In this document: piece by piece, positions 48,455-54,422 of the stretch
Numbering within the stretch: the stretch's first letter is position 1
Layout: every line of letters begins with the position of its first letter
Assembly: GCA_017435565.1 (NCBI GenBank)
Contig: JAFSEU010000018.1
Span: 1-54,422, forward strand
Direction: 5' to 3'
Length of the DNA stretch: 54,422 nt
Origin: Oscillospiraceae bacterium
GTDB taxonomy: Bacteria; Bacillota; Clostridia; Oscillospirales; Ruminococcaceae
The notes under the pieces: model-generated
What the model was told of the DNA's origin: nothing
Database searches by the model: none
What the model saw: only the letters and a program-made list of their open reading frames with translations
Position numbers and translations under genes: made by a program

Positions 48455-50395
48455 ATGGGACTTACACTTACTGAGAAGATTATTAAAGCGCACCTTGTAG
48501 ACGGCGAATTTGTCAAGGGAAGCGAAATTGGTCTTCGTATCGACCAGACATTGACACAGGACGCAACAGGAACAATGGCTTATCTTGAATTTGAGGCTAT
48601 GGGCGTTCCGAGAGTTAAAACCGAGCGTTCTGTTGCATATATTGATCACAACACCTTGCAGAACGGTTTTGAAAATGCCGACGACCACAGATTTATCGGT
48701 TCTGTTGCAAAGAAGCACGGCATTTATTTTTCAAGACCCGGCAACGGCATCTGCCATCAGGTTCACCTTGAAAGATTCGGTGCACCCGGCAAAACCTTGA
48801 TCGGTTCTGACAGCCACACACCCACAGGCGGCGGTATCGGTATGCTTGCAATGGGTGCGGGCGGCCTTGATGTTGCTGTTGCAATGGGCGGCGGCGCATA
48901 TTATATTACATACCCCAAAATTGTTAAAGTAGAGCTTATCGGCAAGCTTAATCCTTGGGTTGCCGCAAAGGATGTAATTCTCGAAGTTCTGCGCAGAATG
49001 TCTGTTAAGGGCGGCGTGGGCAAGGTTATTGAATATTGCGGCGAAGGTGTTAAATCACTTTCTGTTCCCGAGAGAGCGACCATTACAAATATGGGCGCTG
49101 AGCTTGGTGCGACAACTTCGATTTTCCCTTCCGATGAAATCACACTTTCGTTCCTCAAGGCACAGAAGCGTGAGGATGTTTATGTTGAGCTTTGCGCTGA
49201 TAGCGATGCTGTTTATGATGAAGAAATTGTTATAAATCTTTCTGAACTTGAGCCTTTGGCTGCATGCCCTCACTCACCCGACAATATCAAGACTGCTTCT
49301 GAGCTTTCGGGCATGAAGATAGACCAGGTTTGCATCGGTTCGTGTACAAACTCTTCACTTCTCGATATGCTTAAGGTTGCTCACATTCTCAAGGGCAGAA
49401 CTGTTCATCCCGATGTATCGCTTTCAATTGCTCCCGGTTCTAAGCAGGTTCTTAATATGCTTGCTGAAAACGGTGCACTTTCAATCCTTATTGCAGCAGG
49501 TGCAAGAATTCTCGAAAGCGCCTGCGGACCCTGCATTGGTATGGGTCAGTCTCCTAATTCAAACGGTATTTCGCTTCGTACATTCAACAGAAACTTCCTT
49601 GGAAGAAGCGGAACAAAGGACGGTCAGGTTTATCTTGTTTCACCCGAAACAGCTGCAATCAGCGCTGTAACAGGTGTGTTTACAGATGCAAGAACAATTG
49701 GCGATATGCCCGAATTTGTATTGCCCGAAACCTTCCTTATCAACGATAATATGATTACACTTCCCGCTTCTGAAGAAGAAGCTGACAGCGTTGAAATTCT
49801 TCGTGGACCCAACATCAAGCCCTTCCCCGAAACAGCACCGCTGCTTGAAACTATCGATGCTCCCTGCTCGCTCAAGGTAGGCGACAACATCACTACAGAC
49901 CATATTATGCCCGCTGGTGCAAAGATTCTTCCCTTGCGTTCAAATATTCCTGCTATTTCACAGCATTGCTTCACTGTTTGTGATGAGCAGTTCCCGACAA
50001 GAGCTAAAGAACTCGGCAAATCGATTATTGTCGGCGGAAGCAATTACGGTCAGGGTTCATCCCGTGAACACGCAGCTCTCGCACCTCTTTATCTCGGCGT
50101 TAAGGCTGTTCTTGTAAAATCCTTTGCGAGAATCCACAGAGCAAACCTTATCAACGCTGGCATTCTTCCGCTTACTTTCAAAAATGAGGCTGATTACGAT
50201 AAAATCAATCAGGGTGATGAGCTTTGCCTTGCCGATGTAAGAAAGGCTGTTATTGCAGGGCAGCAGGAACTTAACCTTGTAAACAAGACAACAGGTGATG
50301 AAATTGCCGTTCTTTGCGAGCTTTCCGGCAGAACAAAGGATATTATGCTTTCGGGCGGCTTGCTTGATTATACAAGAGATCAGCTTTCCAAGTAA
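48455..50395 (+). CDS. Aconitate hydratase
   Basis: The 646-residue 4Fe-4S enzyme interconverts citrate and isocitrate. Cluster ligands are Cys297 (CIGSCTNSS), Cys357 and Cys360 (CGPCIGMG). The swivel domain has DNITTDHIMPAG and GGSNYGQGSSREHAAL. The short mitochondrial-like, homoaconitase-related form is common in Clostridia. ATG 48455 follows AAAGGAG; a longer frame from 48434 includes the RBS. It is followed by icd, forming the oxidative branch toward 2-oxoglutarate and glutamate. No citrate synthase gene is in the window. Confidence 0.95.
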   Translation: MGLTLTEKIIKAHLVDGEFVKGSEIGLRIDQTLTQDATGTMAYLEFEAMGVPRVKTERSVAYIDHNTLQNGFENADDHRFIGSVAKKHGIYFSRPGNGICHQVHLERFGAPGKTLIGSDSHTPTGGGIGMLAMGAGGLDVAVAMGGGAYYITYPKIVKVELIGKLNPWVAAKDVILEVLRRMSVKGGVGKVIEYCGEGVKSLSVPERATITNMGAELGATTSIFPSDEITLSFLKAQKREDVYVELCADSDAVYDEEIVINLSELEPLAACPHSPDNIKTASELSGMKIDQVCIGSCTNSSLLDMLKVAHILKGRTVHPDVSLSIAPGSKQVLNMLAENGALSILIAAGARILESACGPCIGMGQSPNSNGISLRTFNRNFLGRSGTKDGQVYLVSPETAAISAVTGVFTDARTIGDMPEFVLPETFLINDNMITLPASEEEADSVEILRGPNIKPFPETAPLLETIDAPCSLKVGDNITTDHIMPAGAKILPLRSNIPAISQHCFTVCDEQFPTRAKELGKSIIVGGSNYGQGSSREHAALAPLYLGVKAVLVKSFARIHRANLINAGILPLTFKNEADYDKINQGDELCLADVRKAVIAGQQELNLVNKTTGDEIAVLCELSGRTKDIMLSGGLLDYTRDQLSK

Positions 50396-50421
50396 GGTTA
50401 AATACAGGAGGAATTGTGAAA

Positions 50422-51639
50422 ATGGAAAAAATCAGAATGACTACGCCCATTGTTGAAATGGACGGAGATGAGATGACCAGAGTAATGTGGAAGATGATTA
50501 AGGATACCCTTATTCTTCCCTTTGTAGATTTAAAGACAGAATATTATGATTTGGGCCTTGTTAAGAGAAACGAAACAGACGACCAGATTACAATAGACAG
50601 CGCAAATGCCACAAAAAAGTATGGCGTTGCTGTAAAGTGCGCAACCATTACACCTAATGCTGCACGAATGACAGAATATAACCTGAAGGAAATGTGGAAA
50701 TCTCCTAACGGAACTATCCGTGCAATTATGGATGGTACTGTTTTCAGAACTCCCATTACTGTCAAAGGCATTACACCTTATATCCCCACATGGACAAAGC
50801 CCATTACGATTGCAAGACATGCTTACGGTGATATTTACAAGAATACCGAAATGAGTGTTGAAAAGGGCTGCAAGGCTGAGCTTGTTGTAACAGATGAAAA
50901 CGGCAATGAAACCAGAAAGCTTATTCACGATTTTACAAATTCATCCGGTATTATTCAGGGTGTTCACAATATTGATGCAAGTATCGAAAGCTTTGCAAGA
51001 ACCTGCTTCAACTATGCTCTTGATGTTAAGCAGGATCTGTGGTTCGCTGCAAAGGATACAATTTCCAAGACATATGACCACAGATTCAAGGATATCTTCA
51101 ATGATATTTTTGAAAATGAATATAAGGAAAAATTTGAAAAAGCAGGTATTGTGTATTTCTATACACTTATCGATGATGCTGTTGCAAGAACTGTCGGCAG
51201 CGAGGGCGGATATATCTGGGCGTGCAAGAACTATGACGGTGACGTTATGTCCGATATGGCTGCAAAAGCATTCGGCAGTCTTGGAATGATGACAAGTGTG
51301 CTTGTTTCTCCTGACGGAAAGTATGAATATGAAGCTGCTCACGGCACGGTTACACGTCACTATTATCGTCATCTTGAGGGCGAAAGAGCAACCGCAAACC
51401 CCGTGGCAACAATTTTTGCATGGAGTGGCGCTATCAAAAAGCGCGGCGAGCTTGACAACAATGCTGAGCTTGAAGCTTTTGGAAAGGCTATTGAAGAAGC
51501 TACACTTTCCGTTCTTGAAAGCGGTGTGATGACTAAGGATCTTCTCGCACTTTCCAATCTTGAAAACAAAAAGGCGGTATATACCGATGAATTTCTGGAT
51601 GCGATTGCCGCTAAAATTTCAGAAATTCTCGGAAAGTAA
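50422..51639 (+). CDS. icd: NADP-type isocitrate dehydrogenase
   Basis: The enzyme oxidatively decarboxylates isocitrate to 2-oxoglutarate. The 405-residue protein is of the eukaryote-like dimeric type (IVEMDGDEMTRVMW, KSPNGTIRAIMDGTVFRTPI, AAHGTVTRHY), which usually prefers NADP. ATG 50422 has AGGAGG 10 nt upstream; GTG 50416 is too close to it. It lies 26 nt after aconitase and 2 nt before rex. Its product supplies 2-oxoglutarate and NADPH for glutamate synthesis. Confidence 0.95.
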   Translation: MEKIRMTTPIVEMDGDEMTRVMWKMIKDTLILPFVDLKTEYYDLGLVKRNETDDQITIDSANATKKYGVAVKCATITPNAARMTEYNLKEMWKSPNGTIRAIMDGTVFRTPITVKGITPYIPTWTKPITIARHAYGDIYKNTEMSVEKGCKAELVVTDENGNETRKLIHDFTNSSGIIQGVHNIDASIESFARTCFNYALDVKQDLWFAAKDTISKTYDHRFKDIFNDIFENEYKEKFEKAGIVYFYTLIDDAVARTVGSEGGYIWACKNYDGDVMSDMAAKAFGSLGMMTSVLVSPDGKYEYEAAHGTVTRHYYRHLEGERATANPVATIFAWSGAIKKRGELDNNAELEAFGKAIEEATLSVLESGVMTKDLLALSNLENKKAVYTDEFLDAIAAKISEILGK

Positions 51640-51641
51640 TT

Positions 51642-52283
51642 ATGTCAAAGGATAATTCAAAAATTTCAATATCAGTTATAAAAAGGCTTCCGAGATATTA
51701 CAGATTTTTAGGTGAGCTTAAAGCAAACGGAATTGAACGTATATCTTCAAACAGCCTTGCGCAGATGATGAATCTTACAGCTTCGCAGATAAGGCAGGAT
51801 CTGAACTGCTTCGGCGGCTTCGGGCATCAGGGATATGGCTATAACGTTGCTGTTCTTCATTCAAAAATCGGGGCGATTTTAGGTGTGGATTCAAAGCTTA
51901 AAACCATTCTTATCGGCGCAGGTCATCTTGGCAATGCAATTGCACGCCATCTCGATTTTGAGAAAAAAGGCTGTGTTCTGGAAGCGATATTTGATATTGA
52001 TGAAAACCTGATGGGTAAGAATATCTGTTCAATACCTATTTATAATGTTGCATATTTGCAGGAATACTGCGAAAAAAACAAGCCCGTTGTGGCTGTTCTC
52101 TGTATCCCGAAGGAAGCGGCGCAGTCCCTTGCAGACAGCCTTGTTTCTGCAGGAATCAGGGCTTTCTGGAATTTTTCGCACTATGACCTTAACACTGATT
52201 ATCAGGAAAACGTTGTGGTTGAAAATGTGCATCTGGGTGATAGCTTATTAACTCTGACATACAGAGCGAATAATGAAATTTGA
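51642..52283 (+). CDS. rex: Redox-sensing transcriptional repressor Rex
   Basis: Rex binds DNA when the NADH/NAD+ ratio is low and is released by NADH. The 213-residue protein has a winged helix (RLPRYYRFLGEL...ISSNSLAQMMNLTASQIRQDLNCFG) and a Rossmann domain (LIGAGHLGNAIARH), with the dimer-swapped C-terminal helix HLGDSLLTLTYRA. It begins 2 nt after the icd stop with an RBS inside icd. A Rex operator in front of this very operon implies autoregulation and NADH control of the citrate branch. Confidence 0.96.
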   Translation: MSKDNSKISISVIKRLPRYYRFLGELKANGIERISSNSLAQMMNLTASQIRQDLNCFGGFGHQGYGYNVAVLHSKIGAILGVDSKLKTILIGAGHLGNAIARHLDFEKKGCVLEAIFDIDENLMGKNICSIPIYNVAYLQEYCEKNKPVVAVLCIPKEAAQSLADSLVSAGIRAFWNFSHYDLNTDYQENVVVENVHLGDSLLTLTYRANNEI

Positions 52284-52304
52284 ATTTTGGGAGATGTATT
52301 GTAA

Positions 52305-53291
52305 ATGACAATCAGAATTGGTATTTTGGGCTATGGAAACCTCGGCAGGGGAGTAGAAATGGCAATAAGACAGAATGATGACATGGAGCTTGTTGCTGTT
52401 TTTACAAGAAGAAATCCTGCTGATTTGAAAATTGCAACAGAAAGCGCTGCAGTTTTGAGCATTGATGAAGCAAAAAATATGACCGATAAAATTGACGTTA
52501 TGATAATTTGCGGCGGCAGTGCAACCGATTTGCCTGTGCTTACTCCGCAGTTTGCTTCAATGTTCAACGTTATCGACAGTTTCGATACACACGCAAAAAT
52601 TCCGCAGCATTTTGCCGCTGTAAACGAAACGGCTTCAAAAAGCGGTAAGGTTGCGATTATTTCCTGCGGCTGGGACCCAGGTATGTTTTCAATCAACAGA
52701 CTTTATTCAAACTGCGTTCTTCCCGATGGCAAGGATTATACCTTCTGGGGTAAGGGAGTAAGCCAGGGCCATTCTGATGCAATCCGCAGAATTGACGGCG
52801 TTATCGATGCAAGACAGTATACAATTCCCGTTGAAAGCGCTCTCGAAGCTGTAAGAAGCGGCAAAAATCCTGAGCTTTCGACAAGACAGAAGCATATAAG
52901 AGAATGCTTTGTTGTAGCTTGCGATGATGCCGATAAGGAAAGAATTGAGCGTGAAATTAAGCAAATGCCTAATTATTTTGCTGATTATGATACAACAGTT
53001 CACTTTATTACAATGGACGAAATGAAGCGCGACCATGCTGCGCTTCCTCACGGCGGATTTGTTATAAGATGCGGCAGAACAGGTGCAAACGGTGAAAATT
53101 CGCATATTATCGAATACAGCCTGAAACTCGATTCTAACCCTGAGTTTACTTCAAGTGTGCTTTGTGCATATGCAAGAGCAGCCTTTAAGATGAATCTTGA
53201 AGGTGCTCGCGGATGCAAAACACCTTTTGACGTTGCGCCAGCGTATTTAAGCCCGCTTTCAGGCGATGAAATCCGTGCGACCTTGCTTTAA
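52305..53291 (+). CDS. ddh: meso-Diaminopimelate D-dehydrogenase
   Basis: Ddh reductively aminates L-2-amino-6-oxopimelate (tetrahydrodipicolinate) directly to meso-DAP using NADPH, for lysine and peptidoglycan. The 328-residue protein has the N-terminal GILGYGNLGRG loop, FTRRNP, CGGSATDLP, DSFDTHAKIP, the CGWDPGMFS motif and HGGFVIRCGRTG, all typical. GGGAGA precedes the ATG, 21 nt after rex. The neighbouring icd could supply NADPH. Confidence 0.95.
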   Translation: MTIRIGILGYGNLGRGVEMAIRQNDDMELVAVFTRRNPADLKIATESAAVLSIDEAKNMTDKIDVMIICGGSATDLPVLTPQFASMFNVIDSFDTHAKIPQHFAAVNETASKSGKVAIISCGWDPGMFSINRLYSNCVLPDGKDYTFWGKGVSQGHSDAIRRIDGVIDARQYTIPVESALEAVRSGKNPELSTRQKHIRECFVVACDDADKERIEREIKQMPNYFADYDTTVHFITMDEMKRDHAALPHGGFVIRCGRTGANGENSHIIEYSLKLDSNPEFTSSVLCAYARAAFKMNLEGARGCKTPFDVAPAYLSPLSGDEIRATLL

Positions 53292-53343
53292 TGACTAAAA
53301 TCTGTAATTTTCTGCAAGAATTTTTAAAATGTGATAAAACCGC

Positions 53344-53372
53344 TTGATTTAATCGGCGTTTTATAGTATAAT
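53344..53372 (+). promoter_or_regulatory. Promoter of the scaffold/GGGtGRT operon
   Basis: TTGATT (53344-53349), a 17-nt spacer and TATAAT (53367-53372). Confidence 0.85.
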
Positions 53373-53381
53373 TATCCTGAT

Positions 53382-53398
53382 ATGTGAATCTATCACAT
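53382..53398. promoter_or_regulatory. Inverted repeat at the transcription start, possible operator
   Basis: ATGTGA-ATCTA-TCACAT is a perfect 6-bp inverted repeat with a 5-nt centre, located about +4 to +20. It resembles CRP/FNR-type half-sites but has one base less than the usual spacing. Confidence 0.55.
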
Positions 53399-53422
53399 TG
53401 GATAACCGAAAGGAGTAAAAAT

Positions 53423-54115
53423 ATGAACTATTCTCATGAAGTTGAGAGAATGTGTGTTCTCGCAAAGGGTCCGAAACACGGTCCCGCACCTATCCCTGAA
53501 GAGGGAAGATGGGTAAAGGCTTATGAAATCAAGGATATTTCCGGTCTTACTCACGGTATCGGCTGGTGTGCTCCTCAGCAGGGCTGCTGCAAGCTGACAC
53601 TCAACGTTAAAAACGGCATCATCGAAGAGGCTCTGGTTGAAACACTCGGATGTTCCGGTATGACTCACTCTGCTGCTATGGCAGGTGAAATCCTTCCCGG
53701 AAAGACTCTTCTTGAAGCTCTTAACACCGACCTTGTCTGCGACGCTATCAACGTAGCAATGCGTGAGCTCTTCCTTCAGATCGTATACGGAAGAACTCAG
53801 ACTGCTTTCTCTGAAGACGGACTTCCCGTTGGCGCAGGTCTTGAAGACCTCGGTAAGGGACTTCGTTCGCAGGTTGGTACAGTTTTCTCCACAAACCTTA
53901 AGGGTGTTCGTTACCTTGAGCTTGCTGAAGGCTACATCCTTTCCGTTGCTGTTGATGAAAACGACCAGGCAATCGGCTATAAATTCGTAAAGCTCGGCAA
54001 GATGCTTGAGGATATCCGTCACGGTGTTGACCCCACTACCGCATATAACAACAATGTTGGTACATACGGTCGCTATGCTGACGCTCCCAAGTACATCGAC
54101 CCCAGAGAAGAATAA
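53423..54115 (+). CDS. Iron-sulfur cluster assembly scaffold-like protein
   Basis: The 230-residue protein has conserved cysteines Cys49 (GWCAPQQG), Cys55/Cys56 (GCCKL) and Cys77 (LGCSGMTHSAAMAGEILPG). The GCSG...A.ILxGKTL pattern recalls NifU/IscU N-terminal domains, but the protein is longer, with a distinctive C-terminus (GRYADAPKYIDPREE). AAAGGAG precedes ATG 53423. It is followed 18 nt later by a GGGtGRT-family gene, a pairing I recall as recurrent in anaerobic Firmicutes. The cellular role of the pair is not established. Confidence 0.82.
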   Translation: MNYSHEVERMCVLAKGPKHGPAPIPEEGRWVKAYEIKDISGLTHGIGWCAPQQGCCKLTLNVKNGIIEEALVETLGCSGMTHSAAMAGEILPGKTLLEALNTDLVCDAINVAMRELFLQIVYGRTQTAFSEDGLPVGAGLEDLGKGLRSQVGTVFSTNLKGVRYLELAEGYILSVAVDENDQAIGYKFVKLGKMLEDIRHGVDPTTAYNNNVGTYGRYADAPKYIDPREE

Positions 54116-54133
54116 TCGTAGGAGGTAGGAACA

Positions 54134-54422
54134 ATGGCTAAATTTGAAGGACAAGAAAGAAGAATGCCCAAAATCAATGCCTGTCTCGCTGAATACGGAT
54201 TCAAGGATATTGATGAAACAATGGCATACTGCCTTGAAAAGGGCGTTAATGTTGAAGAAATCGTAAAGGGTGTTCAGCCTATTGCTTTTGAAAATGCTGT
54301 ATGGGCTTATACACTCGGTACTGCAATTGCTCTTAAAAAGGGCATTACAAAGGCTGCTGAAGCTGCTGAAGCTATCGGTATCGGCTTGCAGGCATTCTGC
54401 ATTCCCGGCTCTGTTGCAGAAC
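54134..54422 (+). CDS. GGGtGRT-family protein, 5' part only
   Basis: ATG 54134 follows AGGAGGTAGG. The 96 readable residues (MAKFEGQERRMPKIN ... AFCIPGSVAE) match, from memory, the N-terminus of proteins annotated GGGtGRT protein. A helical segment with CLEKGVNVEEIVKGVQPIAFENAVWAY is followed by an Ala-rich helix. The gene is cut by the window edge, so the name-giving motif cannot be seen. It is co-transcribed with the scaffold-like gene. Confidence 0.75.
   Translation, partial: MAKFEGQERRMPKINACLAEYGFKDIDETMAYCLEKGVNVEEIVKGVQPIAFENAVWAYTLGTAIALKKGITKAAEAAEAIGIGLQAFCIPGSVAE

Noticed and set aside
53393..54154. 253-codon minus-strand open frame opposite the scaffold-like gene
   Set aside because: Shadow that also crosses the RBS of the next gene; the plus-strand protein has conserved motifs and RBS.

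Overview
The window is a chromosomal segment of a spore-forming, plant-fibre-degrading Firmicute, most likely a gut or rumen member of the Clostridia (Oscillospirales/Ruminococcus-like). The evidence is the spoIIGA-sigE pair, a secreted GH10 xylanase ending in a type I dockerin, Gram-positive features (small SRP RNA upstream of dnaX, a T-box leader, YlxR/YlxQ between nusA and infB), and family-level similarity. No phage, transposase gene or CRISPR array is present. Most of the segment is ordinary core genome; the accessory parts are about 5.0-5.6 kb and 20.2-25.7 kb.

Layout. 0-3.5 kb: a cluster of short hairpins, a T-box leader with a Trp specifier, an orphan tryptophan synthase beta gene, and a Na+/alanine symporter. 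3.6-9.3 kb, minus strand: a GH43 glycosidase, a tRNA-Arg(CCU) followed by two degenerate tandem copies of itself, a 60-residue unknown protein, an esterase, trmB, a long-form PRPP synthetase and pyrophosphatase. 9.5-14.3 kb: the MoxR / DUF58 / transglutaminase triad. 14.4-16.0 kb: spoIIGA and sigE. 16.0-19.4 kb: the modular xylanase. 19.4-25.7 kb: a short-chain dehydrogenase, tRNA-Ser(GGA) with a duplicated 3' tail, four small hypothetical genes, a large DExxH membrane glycosyltransferase-like protein and a Thr-rich anchored peptide. 25.7-28.1 kb, minus strand: rmlB, then a sodium-pump decarboxylase beta subunit and a 48-residue gamma-like subunit. 28.3-31.3 kb: a fused Wzz/BY-kinase and an SGNH-fold protein lacking its catalytic Ser and His.

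31.4-42.3 kb is informational: SRP RNA, dnaX, ybaB and recR, then rimP-nusA-ylxR-ylxQ-infB-rbfA-nrnA-truB-ribF. 42.3-47.3 kb is a four-gene ABC-2 exporter-like operon (ATPase, permease, GldG-like, DUF4340). 47.3-48.4 kb holds an unknown 98-residue protein and a small radical SAM protein. 48.4-53.3 kb is aconitase, NADP-type isocitrate dehydrogenase, Rex and meso-diaminopimelate dehydrogenase, fronted by an excellent Rex operator. The window ends in a two-gene unit encoding an iron-sulfur scaffold-like protein and the start of a GGGtGRT-family protein.

The observations most worth a second look are: the Rex operator that is also the loop and inner stem of a terminator and overlaps the next promoter; the tandem tRNA-Arg-derived array with a 53-nt D-arm insertion; a terminator that buries the ribosome binding site of the 60-residue gene; the hairpin and mini-ORF between the rbfA Shine-Dalgarno and its start; the pseudo-SGNH protein in the polysaccharide locus; and the poorly characterised scaffold/GGGtGRT pair. 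All calls come from reading the sequence; none was checked by a database search.
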